The notes under the pieces: generated by a model | Told to the model about the DNA's origin: nothing | The model's database searches: none | What the model saw: only the letters and a program-made list of their open reading frames with translations | Translations under genes and position numbers: made by a program | From: Clostridia bacterium | GTDB taxonomy: Bacteria; Bacillota; Clostridia; Christensenellales; Aristaeellaceae | Reading direction: 5' to 3' | NCBI GenBank assembly: GCA_900769075.1 | Contig: CAAGFE010000010.1 | Span: forward strand, 1-11,794 | DNA length: 11,794 bases | In this document: piece by piece, positions 1 through 6,188 of the stretch | Numbering within the stretch: the first letter of the stretch is position 1 | Layout: each line of letters starts with the position of its first letter

Positions 1-41
1 CGATATTTAATTGTTCGGGAGAACGACGAAACTGGAATTTT
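1..41. other. Short AT-rich stretch, no feature seen
   Basis: These bases lie beyond the stop codon of the truncated acetyltransferase. They are AT-rich like the gene remnant next to them. I see no hairpin, promoter or reading frame that can be supported before the window edge. Confidence 0.5.
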
Positions 42-444
42 TCAATTTGTATGTTCTTTAATTTGCGGTGAGTAGAGTCCAAACGATAATTGTTTTATCG
101 CAAGTTTGTATTCTTTAATTGAAAACTGCTTTGTTGTGGCAAGGATTTGATAGTTGTCACTGTTATCGCTGATTTGACAGTGCGTATCTACAAATCCGTT
201 CTTCAAATAAAATTCAAATCGCTTTATTCGTTGAGCATAATTGTCAGATTTCGGGTCTAAGGGTTCAATGTTCAATGCAATTGCTTTGTTTGAAAATCTT
301 TGCTTTATACATTGAAGAATTGCAGACCCATAACCCTTTGAACGGATTTTATCATTTACTGCTAAATATAAAATAAATACGAGTTCTTCATTGCTCACAG
401 TATATGAAATACCACAAAATAAATCTTCGGTTGATTGTAAAATC
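42..444 (-). pseudogene. GNAT-family acetyltransferase, 5'-truncated by IS30 element
   Basis: This is the C-terminal part of a GNAT (Gcn5-related) N-acetyltransferase, which would transfer an acetyl group from acetyl-CoA to an amine; the substrate is unknown. The acetyl-CoA pyrophosphate-binding motif RSKGYG follows the strand VFILYLAV, and motif B is seen as FYLKNGF. The reading frame stays open into the insertion sequence up to an ATG at 533, giving a 163-residue ORF. However, the first 30 residues (about 446-533) are encoded by IS DNA and do not look like GNAT sequence. Family members normally have about 50 further residues forming the first beta-strands and helices, so the native N-terminus is gone. 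Codon use is AT-rich, unlike guaA and everything to its right, which suggests horizontal transfer. The acetyltransferase fold is probably incomplete, so I call it a pseudogene. Confidence 0.85.
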
Positions 445-455
445 AAGTTGGACAC
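444..455 (+). repeat. Left terminal inverted repeat of IS30 element
   Basis: CAAGTTGGACAC is repeated as an exact reverse complement at 1663-1674. It lies inside the extended acetyltransferase reading frame and marks where the real gene ends. Confidence 0.85.
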
Positions 456-538
456 TTGAGTAAAAAATCCATAGCGATTTTTCTCCCTGTGGTAGAATGA
501 AGTTACCACACAACACTTGCCAAGGGAGGGCAATCACT

Positions 539-1594
539 ATGGACTGCCATCATTGTATCACAGAATCCGTAGAACGCAAGAAGGGACAGCATCTTGGCAT
601 GGAAGATCGAGGGGCCATCAAGGTTCTCAAGAAGCAGGGCCTCGGCCCTCGTGCCATCGCCAGGCAGATAGGCTGCGCCCCGTCCACCGTTACGAATGAG
701 CTGCGGCGAGGAACACCGGCTCGCAAGAGCAACAAGGGGAAAGTTCCAGGTTACTCCCCCAAGCTGGGAGAAGCCGTCTACAGGGCCAACAGAGCGTCCT
801 GCCACAGGCATCCGAAAGCGGGCGTCTGCAGCAACTTTACCAGCTGGGTGGTTCGGCAGATTCGGGAACACAAGTGGTCCCTGGATGCCTGCTGTGGCTA
901 TGCCAAGAGGCACAGCCTGTTCGAGCCGTCTGAGATGGTCTGCTCCCGCACCCTCTACAACATGGTCTGGAAAGGGTGCCTTTCCATTCAGCCAACGGAA
1001 CTGCCCGAGGCGTTAAAGCGCAAAACGAAGAAGCATCGTGTGCGAGAGAACCAAAAGCGTTACGGCACAAGTATTTCCAGCCGCCCGGAGATTGCATCTC
1101 TCCGTCTTGAAGAGGGCCACTGGGAAGGCGATACCGTGGTCGGCAAGCGAGCAGGTAAGGAGTCAGTTGTTTTCTCCCTGTTGGAGAAGAAGACGGAAAC
1201 CTACCTTGCGTTCCGTATCCCTGGCAAAACCAGTGAAGCGGTGATGAATCTCATGAACACCCTCCATGATGAGTACGGTGAGCACTTCTCTCAGGTCTTT
1301 AAAACCATTACTGTGGACAACGGCAGCGAGTTCGCTGACTTCGCCCAAGTGGAGAACTGGGGCAGCAAGGTTTTCTTCGCCCACCCGTACACCTCCTGGG
1401 AGCGTCCTCAGAACGAGCGACACAATGGCCTGTTCCGGGCCTTTGTTCCAAAGGGAGCTTCTATCGAGGGCTTCACCGACGAGGATATCCTCGCCGCTGC
1501 TGACGAGCTTAATGGGCGCCCACGGAAGAAACTCGGATACTGCACTCCGGAGGAACTCTTTGAGGCTTTTCTGGACGCTGTCTACGCAGCCTGA
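539..1594 (+). CDS. IS30-family transposase
   Basis: This is the DDE transposase that cuts and joins the ends of the surrounding element. The start at 539 is preferred to the upstream ATG at 497 because an AGGGAGGG ribosome-binding site ends 8 bases before it; this gives 351 residues, a normal IS30 length. Near residues 20-60 is the helix-turn-helix (GLGPRAIARQIGCAPSTVTNEL) typical of this family. The catalytic core shows D198 in WEGDTVVG, D260 in ITVDNGSEF and E293 in WERPQNERHNGLFR. The usual C-terminal RPRKKLGYCTPEELF follows. All key residues are present with no frameshift, so the enzyme may still be active. The gene is transcribed away from the acetyltransferase remnant. Confidence 0.96.
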   Translation: MDCHHCITESVERKKGQHLGMEDRGAIKVLKKQGLGPRAIARQIGCAPSTVTNELRRGTPARKSNKGKVPGYSPKLGEAVYRANRASCHRHPKAGVCSNFTSWVVRQIREHKWSLDACCGYAKRHSLFEPSEMVCSRTLYNMVWKGCLSIQPTELPEALKRKTKKHRVRENQKRYGTSISSRPEIASLRLEEGHWEGDTVVGKRAGKESVVFSLLEKKTETYLAFRIPGKTSEAVMNLMNTLHDEYGEHFSQVFKTITVDNGSEFADFAQVENWGSKVFFAHPYTSWERPQNERHNGLFRAFVPKGASIEGFTDEDILAAADELNGRPRKKLGYCTPEELFEAFLDAVYAA

Positions 1595-1612
1595 CGGCTG
1601 CGGCAACCTCGC

Positions 1613-1654
1613 TCACGGATAGATCCTGCGGCTCCATCCGTGACCAAGGTTTTT
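1613..1654 (+). terminator. Probable transposase terminator
   Basis: An 8-bp perfect stem (1613-1620 with 1636-1643) with a 15-base loop is followed seven bases later by a run of five T (1650-1654). It sits 19 bases after the transposase stop and inside the insertion sequence. It would limit read-through into the flanking DNA. Confidence 0.5.
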
Positions 1655-1662
1655 ACCACGGG

Positions 1663-1674
1663 GTGTCCAACTTG
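1663..1674 (-). repeat. Right terminal inverted repeat of IS30 element
   Basis: GTGTCCAACTTG is the exact reverse complement of the left end at 444-455. Its first GTG could act as an accidental start codon for the DUF4357 remnant that follows in frame. Confidence 0.85.
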
Positions 1675-1851
1675 TTATTGCAATTTACAATTGAAAAAGG
1701 AATAATAGATAAAGATTTAAAACTCACACGAGATTATATATTTACAAGCCCATCCCTTGCGGCAGCAGTAGTAATGGGTAGAAATGCGAACGGGCGAACA
1801 GAGTGGAAAAATGAAGAACATAAAACAATCAAAGATATAGAAGAATCATAA
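1675..1851 (+). pseudogene. C-terminal fragment of a DUF4357 protein
   Basis: This is an open frame of 58 codons entering directly from the IS end and closing with TAA at 1849-1851. It contains SPSLAAAVVMGRNANGRTEW, which fits the DUF4357 signature (an S-x-S-x-A-A block, then GRNANG and W). That domain usually sits at the C-terminus of GIY-YIG nucleases or of proteins near restriction systems. No catalytic domain is present here: everything upstream was replaced by the insertion sequence, so the remnant is presumably non-functional. It is AT-rich like the acetyltransferase remnant. The family call rests on one motif recognised by eye. Confidence 0.7.
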
Positions 1852-1856
1852 AACAA

Positions 1857-1893
1857 AAAGAGCTATCAGACTTCAAAAATCTGATAGCTCTTT
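1857..1893 (-). terminator. Strong bidirectional hairpin terminator
   Basis: There is a perfect 14-bp stem (1857-1870 with 1880-1893) and a 9-base loop. On the minus strand the stem is followed by TTTTTGTTTTATG, a good T-tract, while the plus side has only TTTGCTTATT. It therefore terminates mainly leftward transcription, such as that of the putative integrase remnant. It can also close the DUF4357 frame, which ends six bases before it. Confidence 0.75.
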
Positions 1894-1901
1894 GCTTATT
1901 C

Positions 1902-1952
1902 TTATGATAATTCAAATAATGTTGCCATTTTGTTGCCACAGAGGGCATTAGG
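1902..1952 (-). pseudogene. Possible 3' tail of an integrase gene
   Basis: On the minus strand the short frame PNALCGNKMATLFELS, then TAA, resembles the end of phage-type or ICE tyrosine recombinases in Firmicutes. The adjacent frame reads CPLWQQNGNII and also stops, and similar endings occur in integrases too. Both frames hit a stop immediately upstream (TAG at 1953-1955 in the first), so the body of the gene is missing and guaA-side DNA takes its place. The terminator just beyond fits an integrase gene read leftward. The call rests on a remembered C-terminal pattern and is tentative. Confidence 0.3.
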
Positions 1953-1959
1953 CTACTGC

Positions 1960-1983
1960 AAACCCAGTAATTACGGGCTTTTT
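1960..1983 (+). terminator. Small terminator-like hairpin beside guaA 3' end
   Basis: AAACCC (1960-1965) pairs with GGGCTT (1975-1980) with one G-T pair, around a 9-base loop, followed by a plus-strand T run (1979-1983). It lies between the island remnants and the guaA stop, and would protect guaA from antisense transcription coming from the island. Confidence 0.45.
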
Positions 1984-1996
1984 CGAGGGTGTGAAA

Positions 1997-2992
1997 TCAC
2001 TCCCACTCAATGGTACCGATGGGCTTGGGGGTCAGGTCCAGGACGACGCGGTTGATGCCTTCCACCTCGTGGGTGATGCGGTCGGTGATCTTGTGGAGCA
2101 GCGGGTAGGGGATTTCCTCGATGGTGGCAGTCATGGCGTCGGTGGTGTTCACGGCGCGGATGATGGCCGGCCAGCCCTCGTAGCGCTTGCCGTTGCGAAC
2201 ACCGACGCTCTTGAAGTCCGGGACGGAAATGAAGTACTGCCACACCTTGCCTGCCAGACCGGCGATGTCGAACTCCTCGCGCAGGATGGCGTCAGCCTCG
2301 CGCAGAGCATGGAGACGGTCGCGGGTGATGGCGCCCAGGCAGCGCACACCCAGGCCGGGGCCGGGGAAGGGCTGACGGAACACCATGCTGTGGGGCAGGC
2401 CCAGCGCCTGACCGACCACGCGCACCTCGTCCTTGAAGAGCAGCTTGACCGGCTCGCAGAGCTGGAAGGTCAAGCCGTTGGGCAGGCCGCCCACGTTATG
2501 ATGGGCCTTGACGCCGCCGTCGGATTCCAGAATGTCGGGATAAATGGTTCCCTGGGCCAGGAAATCCACGCCGTCGAGCTTTTCGGCTTCCTCGGAGAAC
2601 ACGTCGATGAACTCGCTGCCAATGATCTTGCGCTTCCTCTCGGGTTCGGACACGCCGGCCAGCTTGTCCAGGAAACGGTCGGTCGCGTCGATGTAGATCA
2701 GGTTTGCGTCCATCTGGTTGCGGAATACCTCGATGACCTGCTCGCTTTCGCCCTTGCGCATCAGGCCGTGGTTGACGTGCACGCACACCAGCTGCTTGCC
2801 GATGGCCTTGATCAGCAGCGCGGCCACGACGGAGGAATCAACGCCGCCGGACAGAGCCAGCAGCACCTTCCTGTCGCCAACCTGCTCACGCACGGCGGGA
2901 ATCACTTCATCAAGGAAAGCCTTGGCCAGTTCGGGGGTGGTAATGCGCACCATGTCATCGGGGCGCTTCATGCTGTCCAGAAAAATGCTCAT
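1997..2992 (-). CDS. guaA: GMP synthase, ATP-pyrophosphatase subunit only
   Basis: GMP synthase makes GMP from XMP, ATP and an amino group, the last step of guanine nucleotide synthesis in the cytosol. The 331 residues cover the ATP-pyrophosphatase and dimerisation domains. Visible are the PP-loop SGGVDSS (48-54), VNHGLMRKGE (73-82), LAQGTIYPDILES (145-157), HHNVGGLP (164-171), the XMP-binding RQPFPGPGLGVR (206-217) and the C-terminal KPIGTIEWE. The N-terminal class I glutaminase domain of usual bacterial GuaA (about 510-525 residues) is absent. An AGGAGGT site (3000-3006) and a near-consensus promoter directly upstream show that the gene truly begins here. The product may use free ammonia or a glutaminase partner encoded elsewhere, as in archaeal two-subunit GMP synthases. 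Its 3' end borders accessory DNA. Confidence 0.94.
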   Translation of the reverse strand: MSIFLDSMKRPDDMVRITTPELAKAFLDEVIPAVREQVGDRKVLLALSGGVDSSVVAALLIKAIGKQLVCVHVNHGLMRKGESEQVIEVFRNQMDANLIYIDATDRFLDKLAGVSEPERKRKIIGSEFIDVFSEEAEKLDGVDFLAQGTIYPDILESDGGVKAHHNVGGLPNGLTFQLCEPVKLLFKDEVRVVGQALGLPHSMVFRQPFPGPGLGVRCLGAITRDRLHALREADAILREEFDIAGLAGKVWQYFISVPDFKSVGVRNGKRYEGWPAIIRAVNTTDAMTATIEEIPYPLLHKITDRITHEVEGINRVVLDLTPKPIGTIEWE

Positions 2993-3060
2993 TGGAAAGA
3001 CCTCCTGTTGCTCGGTATCATTGGGGGGATCTTGTTCATTCGTGGAAGGGTAGCGTATCC

Positions 3061-3089
3061 ATTATACAGGAATGAAAACGGTCTGTAAA
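3061..3089 (-). promoter_or_regulatory. Promoter of guaA
   Basis: Read on the minus strand, TTTACA (3084-3089) is followed by a 17-base spacer and TATAAT (3061-3066). Five of six -35 bases and all -10 bases match the sigma-70/SigA consensus. The start of transcription would be near 3054, giving a leader of about 60 nt, too short for a purine riboswitch. Confidence 0.8.
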
Positions 3090-3122
3090 GCGGGAAAATG
3101 CGGGGATGAATGCATTTGCGGG

Positions 3123-3170
3123 AAAAAATCGCCTGCCCGCCGGGGATGGCGGATCACGCGCGGGCGATTT
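3123..3170 (-). terminator. Terminator after the phosphotransferase gene
   Basis: An 8-bp complementary pair (3126-3133 with 3163-3170) encloses further GC-rich pairing and ends on the minus strand in a run of six T (3123-3128). The stem overlaps the phosphotransferase stop codon. It separates that gene from the guaA promoter, which starts about 35 bases further on. Confidence 0.5.
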
Positions 3171-4110
3171 CCGACCAGGCCGCATCAAGAAGCGGTCGAA
3201 GCCAGGAAAGCATGCCTTCCTTGTCCGCATACTGGCGGTAGAAGCACTCCGTCACCATGGTGGTGTACAGGAACAGGTCGTACCAGGCGAGGCGCCGCTG
3301 CTCCGCCGGGGTGAAAACGGTCTGCCCGAAGCCTTCCAGGAAGGGGAGGTTCCGGTTGTGGCGGCGGAACCGGTCGTCCATCAGCGGATCAGCCCACATG
3401 GCGCGTTCCCAGTCAATCACGCCGCTCAGCTCGCCATCCAGCACAAAGAGGTTGCCCTCCCACATGTCCCAGTGGACAAGGGAGGGGCCTTTCACTTCGT
3501 CGAAGATCGCTTGATCCGCCGCCAGACGGGACAGCAGTTCCCCGGCGGCGGATCCCAGATCGACCTGCATGGCCCGGGCGTCCCCCAGCACGTGGCGGAA
3601 GAGATACGTCACCAGTCCATGCAGGGTGGGGAAGCGCTGCCCGTCGCCCAGCAGACCGAACTGTTCGCCGCGGATGGCGGTCATCTGGCGCTGGAGGGCG
3701 CCGACCTGACGCTGCACATGGGCCTGCACTTCGGGGGAAAGGTCGCCGCGGCAGGCGTTCAGGCTCCGTCCGGGCAGGCATTCCATGAAGAAGTAAGACC
3801 CGCTGCATCGGGTGCGGGTGAAATCGGCATGGAGCACCCGCGCCACATGGGGCAGACGGTGCGCCTGGGCCAGACGCATGGCGTCGATTTCCGCCTGCAT
3901 CATGTTGATCTCGTTGGACAGCAGCCCGGCGGCGTCGGCCGCAGCGATTTTCAGCACACTGGCGCTTCCGTCCGCGAAATCCACCCGGTACGCGGCGTTG
4001 AACAGCCCTTCGGTCAGCTCGGTGATGGCGGAAACGCGCCGCTCGGGGAAGGCGGCGGCGCACATCGCGCGGAGCACCTCCGGGGACTGGTGATTCTTTG
4101 TGATGCTCAT
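3154..4110 (-). CDS. Phosphotransferase of the APH / choline kinase fold
   Basis: A 318-residue cytosolic kinase-like enzyme of the phosphotransferase enzyme family (PF01636), which moves phosphate from ATP to a small hydroxylated molecule. Visible are a nucleotide-loop region ELTEGLFNAAYRV (31-43), the likely ATP-anchoring lysine K54 in SVLKIA, the hinge-like FFMECLPGRSL (107-117), the catalytic HWDMWEGN (H213, D215, N220) and the metal-binding IDWE (D233). The start at 4110 has an AGGAGG site seven bases away; a longer open frame to 4356 overlaps the neighbouring gene and has no family similarity. All catalytic residues are present. The substrate cannot be read from the sequence: antibiotic, sugar or choline are all possible, and resistance should not be assumed. 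It is probably a single-gene transcript. Confidence 0.88.
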   Translation of the reverse strand: MSITKNHQSPEVLRAMCAAAFPERRVSAITELTEGLFNAAYRVDFADGSASVLKIAAADAAGLLSNEINMMQAEIDAMRLAQAHRLPHVARVLHADFTRTRCSGSYFFMECLPGRSLNACRGDLSPEVQAHVQRQVGALQRQMTAIRGEQFGLLGDGQRFPTLHGLVTYLFRHVLGDARAMQVDLGSAAGELLSRLAADQAIFDEVKGPSLVHWDMWEGNLFVLDGELSGVIDWERAMWADPLMDDRFRRHNRNLPFLEGFGQTVFTPAEQRRLAWYDLFLYTTMVTECFYRQYADKEGMLSWLRPLLDAAWSEIARA

Positions 4111-4150
4111 GGGAACCTCCTGGGGGAAGAGGATGGAGTCAATATACAAT

Positions 4151-4180
4151 TCGCCGCAGAAGGAAATCCTCCTGCGGCGA
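4151..4180 (-). terminator. Hairpin after the heptad-repeat gene
   Basis: TCGCCGCAG (4151-4159) pairs with CTGCGGCGA (4172-4180), continued by AGG/CCT after one mismatch, around an AAAT loop. It lies 30 bases past the stop of the heptad-repeat gene and about 40 bases before the phosphotransferase start. On the minus strand it is followed only by ATTGTATATTG rather than a clean T run. It may be a weak terminator or an operator overlapping the phosphotransferase promoter (possible -10 TATATT). Confidence 0.45.
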
Positions 4181-4210
4181 TGCAGCAACTTTTGAACTCG
4201 AAACCGGGGT

Positions 4211-6187
4211 TTACCGTCCGAACAGCCTGAGCAGCTTCTCCCAGAAGGACAGCGGCGCTTCCTCCGTGATCTCGGCTTCCACGGGCGGGATCGCAATGGC
4301 TTCGGTCCGGATGACGAACTGCACTGCTTCGACCCGGGTGTTCCTGCCGGACACAAAGGACTTCGTTTCCACCTCGCTGCCGGTCATGGCGGCGATCATG
4401 GCGTCGATGGCACCGCCGATTTCGGTTTCCATGCCTGCTGCCTTGTCCGCTAAGGCCTGCGTCCCCGCCTGCAGCGTTCCGGCCGCGGTGTGCATCTCTC
4501 CTGCGGCGGTCGAAAGCGCACCGGTGCTGTCGCTGAGGGTGGACAGCCCGCCCGCAAGCTGATCGGCGCCGTCCGCAGCGGTGGCAACGCCGCCGGTATA
4601 GGCTGTCAGGCCGCTGTAAAACGCGCTGAAGCTGTCCAGCTGGGCCTTCAGCGCCGCCACCTGCGCCGCCGCCGCGCTCGCCTGGGCTACAGCAGCGTCG
4701 ATCTGCGCCGTCACCGCTTCGCTTGCCATCAGCCGCTGAATCATCCCTGCGCAGATTTCCGCCTTCTGCGCGTCGGTCATGGCGGACAGGGCACCCTGCA
4801 GGATCTGCGCCCGCTGTTCCTCCGTCAGCGACGTCAGGGCCGCAGCAATGACCTGTTCCTTCTGCGCGTCGGTCATGGCGGCCACGGCATTGACCGCCAG
4901 CGCCTGGCCCTCGGGGGTCTGCAGATAGGCCTCCGCCTGGGCCTGGGTCATGCCGCCTGCCATAAGCTGGGCCGCAGCCGCCCGGCAAGCGGCCTGCGCG
5001 TACAGGGCCTCCGCCTGGGACTGCACATAGGCGGTGCAGATCGTGTCGGCCTGGGATTGCACATAGCCCGCATAGAGCATATCCGCCTGGGCCTCCGTCT
5101 GGGCAGTCACCTCGGTCAGCGCCGTCTGATAGGCCCGGTCATACACTGCGCCGGCATCCAGCTGTGCCAGCAGGCCCGACAGAACCTCGCTGCAGGTGTC
5201 TGGGGTCAGGGCGACCGGAGCAAGGACATTGGCGGTCAGCCGTGCATTCAGCTCGGCTTCCGCGGCGGCGCACAGGCCTTCGTAAACCGCCCAGGCAGCG
5301 TCCGTCAGCTCCCCGTTCCGGGCCGTCAGGGTATCCAGACCGGCTTTCAGGCTGGCAGCGCCATCGTTCAGGTCATTCGCCGCGGCGCTCAGCTGCTTCG
5401 CTGCGGCGGACAGGCCGCCCGCGCTGGTGTTCAGGGCGGCAGCGCCCTCGTTCAGCTGGCTGATCGCGCCAACCATGCCCTCCAGCACCCCGGTGAGGAC
5501 TGCATCGTCCACGGCGACGTCCAGATTCATCCGGATGCCGTTGATGGCGATCGCCTCCATCTCGAAATCATGCACATCCGCCGAGATCGTGATGTCCCTT
5601 TCGGTGTTGGGCAGGATGGTATAGGTCAGCTGCTTGTTCCTGCCCACATTGGCCACGGTCGCGCCCTCCGCCGAGATGCGATCGGCCAGATCGGTGTTCA
5701 GGGTCACGCTGGCCTGGAGGGCATAGCCCGCAAAGAAAGTGCCGTCACAATCGGGGTTCTGGCGGATGGACATGCGGATTTCCAGCCTGCCGCTCTTGCC
5801 GGCAAGCTCCTGCGCGGCCCGCTCCTCGCCGTCCAGGAAATAGCGGATGCTGATGTCCCAGGGCATGGCGGTGTCGCTGAGCCTGCCCTCGTAGTAGAGC
5901 TTCCCGGCCCTGGCCCGGATGGTCACGGCCCCGTCGGCATAGTCAATGGGGTCGGCGGTGGTCATGCTGCGCACCGAGGTGTATTCGCCGTAGTCCACGA
6001 TCGTGGCGTCCTGGGCCAGGTCAAACAGGTTGACCACATAGATTTCCTTCACCGTTCCGTCGGCATGGAGGCTGATGTACACAACCTCTTCCTTTGCGGT
6101 GCCGCCATCCTCCGCCAGGGCGGGCAGCGCGGTCAGCGTCAGCATCAGGCACAAGAGAAGGGCAGCAGTTTTCTGCACTCGTTTCAT
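4211..6187 (-). CDS. Secreted heptad-repeat coiled-coil protein, YhgE/Pip-like
   Basis: A 658-residue exported protein, probably the extracytoplasmic partner of the MMPL transporter encoded just upstream. A Sec signal peptide is clear: basic MKRVQK, a leucine-rich core, and ALA before ED at about residue 25. Residues 30-235 form a mostly beta-rich region. From about 236 to 290 and again from 536 to 590 are heptads of the L-x-x-G-x-x-x-L kind (LNEGAAAL, LAGGLSTL) seen in YhgE/Pip-type proteins. The middle (about 365-510) is alanine/glutamine-rich helix with internal repeats: YVQSQA occurs twice, and MTDAQK and LTEEQR recur about every 16 residues. It ends in SFWEKLLRLFGR, an amphipathic tail rather than a membrane segment. 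Its start lies one base past the transporter stop, with a GGGAGG site inside that gene, so the two are translationally coupled. Function is inferred from context. Confidence 0.75.
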   Translation of the reverse strand: MKRVQKTAALLLCLMLTLTALPALAEDGGTAKEEVVYISLHADGTVKEIYVVNLFDLAQDATIVDYGEYTSVRSMTTADPIDYADGAVTIRARAGKLYYEGRLSDTAMPWDISIRYFLDGEERAAQELAGKSGRLEIRMSIRQNPDCDGTFFAGYALQASVTLNTDLADRISAEGATVANVGRNKQLTYTILPNTERDITISADVHDFEMEAIAINGIRMNLDVAVDDAVLTGVLEGMVGAISQLNEGAAALNTSAGGLSAAAKQLSAAANDLNDGAASLKAGLDTLTARNGELTDAAWAVYEGLCAAAEAELNARLTANVLAPVALTPDTCSEVLSGLLAQLDAGAVYDRAYQTALTEVTAQTEAQADMLYAGYVQSQADTICTAYVQSQAEALYAQAACRAAAAQLMAGGMTQAQAEAYLQTPEGQALAVNAVAAMTDAQKEQVIAAALTSLTEEQRAQILQGALSAMTDAQKAEICAGMIQRLMASEAVTAQIDAAVAQASAAAAQVAALKAQLDSFSAFYSGLTAYTGGVATAADGADQLAGGLSTLSDSTGALSTAAGEMHTAAGTLQAGTQALADKAAGMETEIGGAIDAMIAAMTGSEVETKSFVSGRNTRVEAVQFVIRTEAIAIPPVEAEITEEAPLSFWEKLLRLFGR

Positions 6188-6188
6188 G

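Larger units (their letters stand above)
444..1674 (+). mobile_element. IS30-family insertion sequence, complete
   Basis: The element is about 1231 bp long, bounded by a perfect 12-bp terminal inverted repeat (444-455 and 1663-1674). Similarity continues inward at both ends as a GTAAAAA block. It holds one transposase gene of the IS30 type, followed by a hairpin terminator. Base composition is clearly richer in GC than the AT-rich flanks. IS30 elements normally duplicate 2-3 bp of target. The bases outside the repeats (AAT on the left, TTA on the right) do not match, so either the duplication was lost or the element mediated a deletion or rearrangement. Confidence 0.9.

Noticed and set aside
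1991..3088. 365-codon plus-strand frame opposite guaA
   Set aside because: It overlaps a clearly identified guaA gene, including its promoter, and its translation has repetitive low-complexity composition with no motif.
3154..4356. Longer 400-residue version of the phosphotransferase
   Set aside because: The extra 82 residues overlap the 3' end of the heptad gene and read as Arg/Ser-rich noise. The ATG at 4110 has a proper AGGAGG site.
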